Shown piece by piece: positions 1-9,876 of a stretch of 64,000 nt of DNA. Each line of letters starts with the position of its first letter. Within the stretch, counting starts at the first letter, position 1. Below the pieces are notes generated by a model. The model had not been told where the DNA came from and made no database searches. It worked only from the letters and a program-made list of their open reading frames with translations. This stretch comes from Saturnia japonica (Eukaryota > Arthropoda > Insecta > Lepidoptera > Saturniidae), in assembly GCA_033032175.1 (NCBI GenBank), contig CM065313.1, positions 1,321,227 through 1,385,226 on the forward strand, in the 5' to 3' direction. The translations under genes and the position numbers were made by a program.

Positions 1-1050
1 CAGATTGTTTCCTATAATAATAAGTTAACAATCCTAGTGCGTATGTTATATAAATTATATATTTATGTTAAATAATATGTGGTTCTGTCTGTACATATAT
101 AATTTTTGTAAATTTTTCGATAGGCGTGTTATACCTGTATATATTTTTTTTTTCACATTTTTCGATAGGTGTGTATTATACATGACACTGATGTCGAATA
201 TGTTTTTTTTTTCTATTTGTATTTCCGAATTTAACTCAAAAATGGCTTAACCGATTTTTATAAAATTTTGTAGTTGGAAGCATATGTCGTTGGCGAATTG
301 ACAGGCTATAAGAATTTTTAATAAAACTATAAAATAGAATAAAAATAATTAATAAAATATCTTACCGATTTTCATAAAATTTTATACATAGGAAGAATAA
401 GTCATATCATAATTGATACGAGTAGGTATATAAAAACATAATTAAAAAAAAAAAATAATGCAAAACCGTTTTCTGTAAAATATTGTTTCTGAGTAAATTC
501 AGGGAATGTTTAACACAAAAGTCATTTGTTTATTAGGTGTAATAAAAAGATTCAAAATTATAAACATCATACGAGACAACTAAAAACATCTCCCATTACA
601 ACATAACCGATAAAACTTTAAACTTTAAAACGACAGCTTCAAATCAAAATTTATCGATACACACGTATCGCAGACATTTTATTTAATCACGCGCGATTAA
701 TTTTATCGATATTATAACAGCCATTCCATACATTATTGAAATATTGAAGCCCATCTGTTGCGTCTCATCGTCAGATTTTCGAAAGGGGGTTCTTTGTTAA
801 TATGTATTTATTGTTGTTGGGGCTTGTCATGGCAATAAATTTAATTATTTAGTTTTTGTATGTTACAAGCTGATTGAACATGACAATATATTTGTCTGAT
901 GTTCCGTTGCAGTTTGCGATAGAATCCTGATGATGGCATAATAGATATGATCATAGCTGATGTTGAGTGATAGTTTATTCTAAGAGTAGAATCAAAATTT
1001 ACTATCATAGCTAAAGTAAGAAGTATCTTTGGGGCAATTAATTGGCTTGG
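1..1050. repeat. 1 kb direct repeat, copy 1 (5' end cut by window)
   Basis: This block recurs almost base for base at 15484-16492. I see one large difference, an extra stretch of about 48 bases near 125-180 in this copy where the motif CGATAGGYGTGT occurs twice, and one single-G length difference near 500. Similarity stops abruptly after GGGGCAATTAATTGG. No long open frame is present; the short frame at 65-250 is not conserved coding sequence because the 48-base difference breaks it. A diverged relative of its first third lies at about 45945-46120. It could be a non-autonomous mobile element or a recent segmental duplication; no terminal repeats or target duplication could be assigned. Confidence 0.85.
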
Positions 1051-1629
1051 TGATTAACTGATTTACGTTCTTAGTGTCCATACTAATGTGGCACAACGTG
1101 ATAATTATAATCTATAATAATATTATAATGCTGAAGAGTTTTTTCGTTTGTTTGGTTGAACACGCTTATCTCTTTAGTGTTGGATAGCACATTTATCGAG
1201 GATGGCTATAGACTTTACAACATCATGCTACGACCAATAGGAGCGGAGTATCAATGAAAAAATTTACTCCTTTTGAAAGTTTCCATTGCGTGCGCTGCGT
1301 AAATGGTTAAGGTTACGCAAAAATGATTTGTAACGGAATTGTTTCTCTTCAAAAGTTCTCAAACTAAGTCCGGGATAACATTTGTTTATCTTTTAAAGTT
1401 GATGAAATATAACATTTTTATGGTAATAAAATTTGTTCTAAAATAATGAATTATTTGCGAAGGTGTTTTTATAAACATTCCTTAACGAAATAAATACGTT
1501 ATTCATCACAAGTATTTAATTTTGGACAAAATTGCCCTTTACATCATTTGATTTCAATGAATATCTTAGCAGATATCACAGTTTTAAAATAACTCTTCAG
1601 CAAAATAATAATCAAGTACCGCGCGAGCA

Positions 1630-1773
1630 TTTTAGCAGAATTATGTGGAAGCGGGCGGCAGCTATAAATTGTATTTTACTTGCCTACGACAATTTTTATT
1701 CGTCTCTCCTGTCCCACTCGCTCTAACCCTCTCTCTCTTATGTGACGCAGACGAAATTGCGCGGGTCAGCTAG
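1630..1773 (+). mobile_element. Helitron-like 3' terminus
   Basis: The block ends GCGCGGGTCAGCTAG and is followed by T, matching the CTAG-T 3' end seen in the other Helitron-like copies of this window (for example 14711-14715). The 5' end was not located, so this is only a terminal fragment. The assignment is inferred from end structure; Helitrons are known to insert between A and T and to end in CTRR. Confidence 0.35.
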
Positions 1774-2284
1774 TTCATAACAAATCAAAACAAACAATTG
1801 CGCCGTCAAAAACTAACACACTTGGCATAGATTCACCATTCAAAGCTAACATTATTTCTCTCCGTATCATCGTAAATAACATTATTATTGGCAACCATGC
1901 TGACTGGCCTCCACATAAATCTGCAGATTGGCCCGCAATAAATTATCTCTTTAAATTATAACGCTATTGTGTTATTTTTTATACGTTATTGTTAACGCTA
2001 TCAGGGTAATCTGGTATATTTGGCGCGAGCTCACGATGTTTTTTTTTATATTCGGGATTGTTGTAGGTTTTAGGTGAAATATTAGCTTTTGTGACATGAT
2101 TTTATTTATACGTTTTAATTTTCAATTATTTATGTTTATTTTATATTATATAGTTTTATTTTTATGACGTTAATCTTGACTAGAATCCCAGGCTGTGGAT
2201 TTGTATGTATTACAAAGGTTACAACCTGCTGGTTAGAGACGAAAACTGAGTTTTTTTAATGTAATGAGGACGTTTACAGATTCA

Positions 2285-2380
2285 TCAGAGTTTGAGACAA
2301 GCGCAGAAGGCACTCAACAGAAAAGACAACAAGCGCAAGGGGTCGAAAGTGGTTGAACCTCGGCTTTGGCTTTTTTTTGC
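2285..2380. repeat. Dispersed repeat fragment (shared with 5530-5625)
   Basis: Shares the order GAG.GC..AAGGCACT, AACAAGCGC.AAGG, AAAGTGG and ACCTCGGCTT with 5530-5625, with point differences throughout. Too short and diverged to classify. Confidence 0.45.
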
Positions 2381-2594
2381 ACGCACTTTCGCAATCTAGC
2401 TGTACATACATCTAACTATACCTACATATTAAACATAGAATTACTGATTTAATTAATCTGAGACAAATATCTTAACATTCCTTGGATTCACCGTGCGGGT
2501 GCCGGGTCCATCGTGTAGCAGACAGAGGGAACACGAGCAGTCCCCGGGACTTGCGACCCAGATGTAGGTTTAAAGGATCCCCTTATGATGCAAA

Positions 2595-3650
2595 TCAGCG
2601 CTCACCTTGACTGCCCGCGATACCCTCCCTGCCAAGCCAGATTTGGTAAGAGCCTGTTAATGCTGCTTTAGATACCCGTTCTAAAAGAGAACTTACCGCA
2701 GTTCTCGACAGGCAGAGGTCTTTTAAAAAGTTATGGAGAGATTTAGCTGGAATACCTCTCACTCCCACTTCCACCGCATATAAGTTAACCGCATAGCCGT
2801 TTTTGGTTAGTTCATTACATAGATCGTAATATTTATTTATTTTTATTGCGTGATCTTTAGGTATATTAGTTCCCCACAGTACAGTAAGCTCTACAAGTAC
2901 TATACGCTTGATTTCTCGAGAATAAAGAAATATGTTTGGTCTAAATGACGAAAAAAGCACATCCTCTGGGATTTTATAATGATTTTCATAGTCCAATCGG
3001 GTGCAGAACTTAGGATTGAGCCTTACTTTTAGCATTTAATGTTGAGCCTTCTTTTATAAAGTTAATTTGCCTCCTGTTAATGGTCAATCGTTTTTGAGCT
3101 CTAGCTACTGAAAGACTTACTGCTACTCGTATGAACTGAAGTACTCTATCATGGCGACGTGAGTAGTGATTCCTATCAAGAAGCACCTTGCATCCTACTA
3201 ATAAGTGCCTGGCTGTACCTATTGCCTTATCACAAGTATAGCAAGATTATTCATTGGTTTTCCCCCATCTTACTAAGTTACTCTGGTCTGGGAGTGTCAT
3301 TTGGAAGGCATTAAGATAAAATTTTAGTAGGGCAGGAGACCAGTCATATAACAAGGCGCGCCACTTTAGTGCTACTGGGATGCAGAACTCACCTATGGCT
3401 AACCACTCGTTTTGGATTTCTAAATTCATTGCGTGCACTCTATAGGTGTCATTTTCATCTTGTTGCAGAAAGGGTTTTATTGTGTCTCGGTTATCCTTTT
3501 TCTTTCTCAAACCCAACCCCAGTCTATCAACCTGTGCACCTGCCATAAATTGTTTATGGAATTGAAGTCTTGACTCTAGTTCTGTGGCACATTTGCCTAT
3601 TGGGAGAGATGTAATTATTTCATCTTGGGGATTTCCCCAAGACATACATT
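2595..3650 (-). pseudogene. Retroelement polyprotein C-terminus with CCHC knuckle and restriction-like endonuclease signature
   Basis: Two minus-strand open stretches, 3247-3645 and 2595-3035, are pieces of one former protein. The first ends RWGKTNE at an in-frame TAA, and the same frame then continues with a zinc knuckle at about 3189-3243 of form C-x2-C-x8-H-x4-C (CYTC ... RHLLVGC), followed by a basic helix-like stretch (SRRHDRVLQFI). A frameshift near 3035 leads into a segment with RPN, 14 residues, then ELTV (about 2900-2945), and later VEVGVRG. A CCHC knuckle followed by PD-x12-14-D/E is known from the restriction-like endonuclease domain of early-branching non-LTR retrotransposons such as R2 and NeSL. 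Here the usual PD is PN, so the nuclease would probably be dead. No reverse transcriptase is visible upstream. It is broken by at least one stop and one frameshift. The clade is inferred, not shown. Confidence 0.6.
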
Positions 3651-4535
3651 TTGGTGACTCTAAGGTGTTTATAGAGTTCTGATGGCCTCTTTAATTTCAT
3701 CTCAAAATTATTATGATCCCTAAATAAGGTTGAGGGGTCAGCCGAATGTACCAGTCCAAGCCATAATAATACTTATAATGTATAATTATATGGTTTCCAA
3801 GTAGGTATATCTATCTAATATGTACACGTTCCTTTTGTTTTCAAGACACCGAGCTGGGTAGGGTTGTACACATATAATATTTATAACAATACGTCATGTT
3901 CATTTACATATTATGGGTCCTAAAACAAATCATTTAATTATTATTTATTTACGTATTACTAAGTTAACGATAAAATAAATATGCCCATAAATTTTATTGT
4001 TGTCATTGGAAGAGATCAGGTTTTTTCATAAATCAAATATTGACTTGACGCCAAAGAATGTCAAAACATTCATTAAAACTAATATATTTGAATGATAAAA
4101 TGGAAATAAAATATCGATCTTAAAAAACATAATCATGGTAACGTTTTAAATGACTTCTTAATTTATTATTTAGCAGTAAAATAAGACGCGTTGCATGCGC
4201 TCGTAAATCAGAAGCGGGCACCAGCTGCCCTCACTTTGCATTGCAAATCCCTTACACTGCGACTGGCTGGCAATTATTGCTGAGTTAATGTGTTTTACAC
4301 TTGGTTGGTTACCACTTGATTATACAGTTCTAAACTAGAATTATCCTTTGTGTTTATGCGATTCTCTTCATCCTAAGACTGTACATAGGTGACTTCTGTT
4401 CAGATAGGATTTAAGAATGTATTTGATTTTTTTGGTCTGACCCAAATTTCTTTTAAAGGTGTAAGGTAGAGAACAAGGATACGGTTATAGGAAGCGGTTA
4501 TCGTAGCCTATATTGGCTCTTGTAATATTAGAGTG

Positions 4536-4660
4536 TTTCTAACCTCGAACCCTAATCTTTGAGGAGGTCTGGTAACCCTACTCTTCGCAAGACTCTGTTG
4601 TGTCTTAGGTTATTTGGCTGCGATCTTCTGTAGGGTAACACGGATTCGAACTGCCCCAAG
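4536..4660. repeat. Dispersed repeat with box-B-like motif
   Basis: GGCTGCGATCTTCTGTAGGGT here matches 46163-46190 and, inverted, 44555-44580. Next to it, CGGATTCGAACTG is the reverse complement of a near-consensus RNA polymerase III B box, so a tRNA-derived SINE read on the minus strand is possible. No A box or full cloverleaf was found. Confidence 0.35.
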
Positions 4661-4733
4661 TGGAAAAAAAAATCCAAAGAGATTCGATAATCTTCGCATG
4701 CAATGTCTGCTATTATGACTACAGTAACTAAAT

Positions 4734-4840
4734 TAGGTAACAACTAAAATCTGTAGGTAACAAACGTGAGCCTTTAGGTAACTGCAAAAATGAGAAAAGA
4801 AAAAGCTTCTAGGTAACTGCCAAAAATACTTTAAGTAACT
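4734..4840 (+). repeat. Cluster of TAGGTAAC motifs
   Basis: The motif YTAGGTAAC or a one-base variant occurs five times, at 4734, 4753, 4774, 4809 and 4831, in about 107 bases of otherwise A-rich sequence. Spacings of 19, 21, 35 and 22 are irregular, so this is not a clean tandem array. Confidence 0.5.
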
Positions 4841-5529
4841 ACACAAATTTCTAACTAAAATAACCTATAGATAAAATATATCTTCAATGAATTCACATGC
4901 GTCCTCAAATCTAGTAATCAATATTCGCAAATTTAAATTTACATATCATCTTAAAGAATAAACCCAATAATTTTACATAAATATAACAATAAAAAATCCT
5001 ATTCATTTCGTACCAAACTTTAAATAATAAAAACAAATAAAGATCCCCCATAAACATAAATCTACATTTATAACTCCCGGCAGTGAAAAATCAGCCGAAA
5101 CATTCTAAAGTGAGGTAACAAATCTCCGTCCATACATTCACATTCGCTCCAGTTGACACCGCTAATGGTTTTGAAGTGTACGCATTATGTGCTTGTTCCT
5201 TGGCTCTTTGTGACACTCTATTTATGTTCCGCGCCCATTAATACCTATTATAGCAGCTGTGAAATCCCCTGTGCCGAGTTTGTACGCTCTACCCTACCGC
5301 GGGATTATCGGCCTATGTGAAAATATTGCTTGCTATGTTACACAACCTTTCTAAACATTGATTAGTTAACGAAAACGTTTATTTTTATTGTTAGATTGGT
5401 GGAAAGTTAATTCAATGTCTCTTTGTTTCATCCATAGACAAGATTTTTTAGCCTTTTTTTTCGATCTGACCTCACTGTTATTAACCTATTCAAAAACAGA
5501 GCCGCTGATGGTTTTTACAGCTTTACCGG

Positions 5530-5625
5530 GCTTGGGGGCGAGCGCTTAAGGCACTAAGCTGCGAAAGCTTGGGTAACAAGCGCGCAAGGGTGCCAAAGTG
5601 GCCGGACCTCGGCTTGGGTTGTTGC
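5530..5625. repeat. Dispersed repeat fragment (shared with 2285-2380)
   Basis: GAGCGCTTAAGGCACT, AACAAGCGCGCAAGGGTG, CCAAAGTGGCCGGACCTCGGCTTGG corresponds in order to the copy at 2285-2380. The preceding TTTTTACAGCTTTACCGGGCTT also occurs at about 25245-25266. Confidence 0.45.
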
Positions 5626-5869
5626 CTCCTGGGAGGAAGGAGGGAACATGCGTATATGTATTTAGTGATCTGAAATATGGACTACACTGACTAGCGTAAA
5701 AAAAAGGTCCCTTACAGAACCTATGTACTTATGAGGTGTGCACGTATGTATGAACATACTGTGTGTAATGATATGTGTGGGTAGCTAAGTTATTGCAAGT
5801 GCAGTGTTATCTGTATCGCGTGAGTACTTATGATATTTTATCCTTCAAACGAGGCGTAAAAAGGCGTTT

Positions 5870-5995
5870 CAGCAGGTCACCATGATATCTAACGAATACC
5901 GATGAAATTTGTGTCACCGACGGTCACCGTTGTTTGTGGATTGTACTTTACTTACCATCAGGAGTGTAACAGTCATTTTGCTGATCTAGTATAAA
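5870..5995 (+). repeat. LINE-3'-tail-like repeat
   Basis: GTCACCG ... TTGTGGATTGTACTTTACTTACCATCAGGA and a trailing A-rich run resemble 17100-17245 (CACCATTGCCTTTGGATTGTGCTGTGCTCACCATCAGGA) and, inverted, 12590-12660. TTACCATCAGG followed by an A-rich end is typical of lepidopteran LINE 3' untranslated tails. This is family recognition, not proof. Confidence 0.4.
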
Positions 5996-6017
5996 AAAGA
6001 AAGAAAAGTCTGTTAAA

Positions 6018-6304
6018 TCATTATATTAATACGTGTAGCTAAAACTTTGTACCCCTTTTTAAGCGTATTGCGTGCACGGAAGACTGAGATTTGGCATGAT
6101 TAAAGTTTATATGGAGAAGGAGTGCACAAAGCTAAAATTTATCTATAATATGTGTTACTAATATATTAAATTAAATTAATTAATACAGCGAATCCTAACC
6201 TGACCAGTGGCATTGAACTTAGACCCCCCAAACAAATGTCAAACAGAAAATAGTCTCTGATCAAAAAGTCGCAGGTCGAATTTAGAGCTTAGGGCGATGG
6301 CTGG
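6018..6304 (+). mobile_element. Non-autonomous Helitron-like element, family C (internally deleted)
   Basis: Starts TCATTATATTAATACGTG, continues ACCCCTTTTTAAGCGTATTGCGTGC and GGAGAAGGAGTGCA, and ends AGGGCGATGGCTGG followed by T. The same order occurs at 27577-27942 and 30797-31135. Compared with those, the stretch between GACCCCCCA and CAAATGTCAAACAG is missing here. TC at the 5' end and CTRR at the 3' end before T fit a Helitron. No coding sequence. Confidence 0.6.
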
Positions 6305-7330
6305 TTTATATAAATAGTTAAAAGTCTCTTGTCGGGTGTTAAGTTTCGATGAAGCTGAAAGTGTTAAGCTGAAGAATAGAACCTGGATGCAAAATGCTTT
6401 TACCGTAAGTTACCTATCGGTTTTTGGTTGAGTGTAGCAGCAAATAGCCAATCGATGCTAGATTTGCTCTTAACAGCATGCAAAATAGAAATAAAAATAT
6501 AAGTGTAGTACGTACTTGAGATATCATAGCCTAGGACCACGATGCACGGTAAAGCGCTCTTCATCGCCCATGGTAAGATATAAATCAGCCATTATCTCGC
6601 CTCTCGAAGGCAACAGAACAAAACGGTGACAGCAACAAATGACCGCCATTTTTCTCTGGCATCCGTAGCGGAGGACTCTGTCAATATATCCATGAAGGGG
6701 GTGTAGTCTATACTGCAAACGACAAGCGATTTTAATAAATTTTTGAAAGTTTTATGTACCTTCTTATATTTTTAAATTTAAAATGTTTATTTTTCAGTCA
6801 ACATTTCATTATACTCTACAAAGTTATGTTTATAGTGACGCAAAAAAAGGAAATGTATTCATAGTACAACAAGACTAATTTTAAACTTCAATGATTTTGA
6901 TGAGTTCCCTTCAAAGTCCAATGCCAATGAAATTATAATGTGGTCCACCCTTGAGGTATCCTCTATCCAACAAAAAAAATAATCATCTAAATCGGTTCAT
7001 AAACAAAGAAGTTATAGCATAACATCCATAAAAAAAAAATACATTGGAATTGAGTAACCGCCCGTATTTTGTTGAAGTTAGTTAAAGAGTACATTGAAGT
7101 ATTGATTTTAAACAAAATTAAATAATGCATCCTAATTTTATCTCACCATTCTATCGCTTTCTACAATACATGTCTTCAGTGTGCACAAGAGATATTTTCA
7201 AAAACTCTGAGGTCGGTAAAAAAACTCTACTATTACAACTAACTGAGGCTTTGAAATCACATTTTAATAGATCTAATGTCAATAATAAACTAAAATCTTT
7301 TTTCAAAACATCAACGTGAGACGTAACTTT
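6305..7330. other. Non-coding stretch with dispersed repeat
   Basis: No supportable gene. A repeat at about 6880-7070 contains ATCATCTAAATCGGTTCATAA and is shared with 18170-18330 and 42085-42175. The minus-strand frame 6524-6718 is preceded by a plausible acceptor but has no recognisable domain. Confidence 0.5.
6880..7070 (+). repeat. Dispersed repeat, family K
   Basis: GATTTTGATGAGTTCCCTTC, the pair CCTCTATCCAA / AATCATCTAAATCGGTT, and AAAGAAGTTATAGC recur in the same order at 18170-18330, and the latter half again at 42085-42175. No terminal structure was identified, so it is left unclassified. Confidence 0.55.
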
Positions 7331-7575
7331 TTTACACGACTGCGAAAAAGGAGGGTTATGTGTTTCGAGCGTGTGTATGTATGTCTATTTCTTTGGCACG
7401 CTCTGTAGCCTAAACGGCTTGAAGGATTTCAGCGTACGAGTTGTCGTCTTAATTGTGGGAGTGACATAGGCTATATAATATTTAAGTACGATGTCTGAGA
7501 ATTAAAAAAAATACAAAAATAGAACAAAATTTTTTTTTTTATTGCAGTCGGGTTTTTTGTTTCCCATTTAATAAT
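7331..7575 (+). mobile_element. MITE-like element, family A copy 1
   Basis: One of six copies in this window. It opens ACACGACTGCGAAAAAGGAGGG, carries the core TATGTCTATTTCTTTGGCAC and GGCTATATAATATTTAAGTA, and closes TTGCAGTCGGGTTTTTTGTTTCC. The opening CGACTGCG and closing GCAGTCG are inverted. The short frame at 7584-7766 lies just outside it and is not supported. Confidence 0.65.
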
Positions 7576-8092
7576 TTAGCTTTTTGTACTTATTTGCTAG
7601 TCATACGTTTATATCAGTGTATGTAAGTCATAAATCGTTGACCGCTGATCGCTTGTCCCGCAGACCGCATCTCTCGCCCCATCTGCCGCCCCTAACCACT
7701 GTTATATTTTATTTGCACGATAAATTACGTTTTATTACACATATTTTGTCGTGTTATAATAACTAATGTACCCACTCTCTCAATTCGCATGTAATGCCGC
7801 GTGACGCTTATTCCGTTATTTATTTGTCGTTTTTATTCGGGTTCTCCCTCGGGGTTTTATATTTTTTTAAGGATGACTTACGGCTTTGATGATGCATTAA
7901 CATTGAAAATAATTGAACTTGGGACACGTTCGTGTTGTGTGTTCGAAACATAACTTTTTTATGGAAATATGATGATAATATTTCATTTTTTTTTAGCGTC
8001 GCACGTTAATATGACATTGTACGTGATGGCGAGCACAATTGAATCTATAAACAACGGTGGCCACTAAGAGATCCAAAATCCATTGCAGATAG
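7576..8092. other. Non-coding stretch, nothing recognised
   Basis: AT-rich DNA with several T runs. No gene, repeat or element recognised. Confidence 0.5.
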
Positions 8093-8960
8093 TTGCTTTC
8101 ATGCGATAATAAGTATCTCGGCAGCTGGATGCACATTGGCGGATCCCGAAACGCGATAAGTCAAAAGATAATCACTGTGAAGGGTTTATTACCAAGTGTA
8201 TGGTGGTCGCGATCCACTCACTTACAGATCCCTATCACTCCGTTTGATTACTGGATAAATAGTGGTTGATCCCGGAATGCGATAAGCCTAAACGTACCAC
8301 TCTGTGACGGTGGTTACACACCTGGGGTCCAAGTCTGCTATTTCACATTTATGAATCTACCATTCTCATTATGTCGAAACTCTACTGATATTATATCGAA
8401 ATTGTAATAAATTTGGTATTCTGCTAAAATTTCATTACTGTCTCGATAGAATCTCTATAGCGTTGTGATAGTGTGCCAGTGGGATGGCAATAGATACGTC
8501 GTTAGCGTTGCATATCAAAATCTACTATGGATTCAGTGTTGCCAATCGAAACTACCATTAGTTTACAGTGAGTGCTTGTTAGTGCTATTTTTCCTGTTAA
8601 ATCTCAATAAATCTGTAAGGTAACGTATAGAATACCGTTTTGACTATTATTCAGTTGCTATCGAGATATCATTGAGACGCCATTGTAGAGCAGAATACCA
8701 AATGAGCAAGTGGTTTTCCGATAGAATGATAAACAAATAGGAGAATACCGACTGGTGACCAAAATGTCTATTGAAATACTATCGACACACTATTAAAACA
8801 CTATGTTGTTAGCAGACTTGGGTCCCTGGTGTATGGTATTCGTGATGATTGCTGGCAGTTAAGAATCCATCGACGTTAGCCGTCTTCACACTTCGATGAT
8901 ATTGAACCTACCACAGAGCAATTTCAAGTAGCTTGATAAATACTGGCTGGATGAGATGGG
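8093..8960. repeat. Diverged tandem repeat of about 126 bp, interrupted by a MITE
   Basis: GATCCCGAAACGCGATAAG at 8142-8160 recurs as GATCCCGGAATGCGATAAG at 8268-8286, a 126-base offset. Downstream blocks also match: GTGTATGGTGGTCGCGATCC (about 8197) against GTGTATGGTATTCGTGATGA after 8829. The second unit is split by the inverted-repeat element at 8318-8832. A weaker earlier unit may start near 8093 (ATGCGATAATAAG). Confidence 0.55.
8318..8832. mobile_element. Non-coding inverted-repeat element (MITE), about 515 bp
   Basis: ACACCTGGGGTCCAAGTCTG at 8318 pairs with the reverse complement of 8811-8832; 19 of 22 bases match. It also has an inner perfect 14-base inverted pair, TTTGGTATTCTGCT at 8412-8425 and its complement at 8689-8702. 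There is no open frame. Its position inside one unit of a tandem repeat shows it inserted after the tandem duplication. The target duplication could not be resolved because the ends ACAC/GTGT blend with the target. Confidence 0.6.
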
Positions 8961-9450
8961 ACACACTGAAGCGATTCGTTATCATTTGTTTTTCACTGGA
9001 TATATTTGCACAAATACGCTACTTTAGTTATTTATTTATTTGCTGTTTAGATATTGATAGTGCAGTGCAGTCATAGAGCATACATGTGTAGCTATAGCAC
9101 TAAGTCAATAGTGCAGGTTTATAGTAAAGTTAGTTTTAGTCGATAGTATGAACTCAATGAGTTCAAATTCACAACAACAAATATCTAAAAGCATCATAGT
9201 CTTTAAATTAATGTATATTAATCATAATTTGTAAAGTAAATTGCGTTAAGCTAAGTAAAGTGGTGGATTTAATGTAGCTGCTGGGAGCCAGCGATAGGTG
9301 TGTGACGATGTATTTTCAACTTAAAGGCGATATAATAGAACCAGGTGGTGACTAGAAACTTATAAATTTTATCTTTGATTATAATATAAAAATGTTGCTT
9401 ATTTATCAAACCAATAAAAAACTATTTCGTAAACAGAATTCTATGTAAAA
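8961..9450. other. Non-coding stretch, nothing recognised
   Basis: No gene, structured repeat or element was recognised here. Confidence 0.45.
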
Positions 9451-9451
9451 T

Positions 9452-9620
9452 GATTTTGCTTAGACCCCCCAAAATATTGACATTGTCACTCAACGAAAAG
9501 TGACAGCAAGTGATGTATGTAGATGATACTCATTGTTTAGGTTCATGAATAATGCAAATGTCAAACAGAAAATAGTCTATGATCAAAAAGTCGGTTGTCG
9601 AATATGTATAAATAGTTAAC
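9452..9620 (+). mobile_element. Helitron-like family C fragment
   Basis: TTAGACCCCCCAAAATATTGACATTGTCACTCAACGAAAAGTGACAG and the later GTCAAACAGAAAATAGTCT match the 3' half of the 27577-27942 copy. The 5' half and the CTAG end are absent. Confidence 0.55.
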
Positions 9621-9876
9621 ACTGTTATGAGAGGGTGTCCAAATCGCGTTAATGTCGTGGGTTAATCAAAACGGGGAGAGTCGCTTGGTTATAAATTACG
9701 ATGATAACCATAATAATGTCTCAGAATACAGAAAAAAACAGAAACCGCGAACGCACATAAAACTGAAGGTACAAAAACCACTCTTAAATAGAGTGGTTTG
9801 ACGTTGTTGCGATTAGTCACTCCTTTGTAAGTAGCGCGTTGTGACGTATTGTACAAGTGCCAATTTTAATTTTAAA

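Larger units (their letters stand above)
1051..2580. other. Non-coding stretch with repeat remnants
   Basis: No credible gene. The short frame at 1532-1726 is not supported by any recognisable motif. Sequence near 1640-1773 ends in GCGGGTCAGCTAG followed by T, the form of a Helitron 3' end. A segment at about 2285-2380 (GACAAGCGCAGAAGGCACT ... CCTCGGCTTTGG) resembles 5530-5625. Confidence 0.6.
3651..6017. other. Non-coding stretch with scattered repeats
   Basis: AT-rich DNA with no supportable gene. The short frame at 4552-4743 has no recognisable motif. It holds a repeat related to 44520-44590 at about 4536-4660, a cluster of TAGGTAAC motifs at 4734-4840, a fragment like 2285-2380 at 5530-5625, and a LINE-tail-like segment at about 5870-5995. 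Confidence 0.6.

Noticed and set aside
6524..6718. Minus-strand frame preceded by TTTGCAG, considered as an exon or the tail of a LINE protein (a sister frame reads REKWRSFVAV)
   Set aside because: Neither reading is long enough or specific enough to support a claim.
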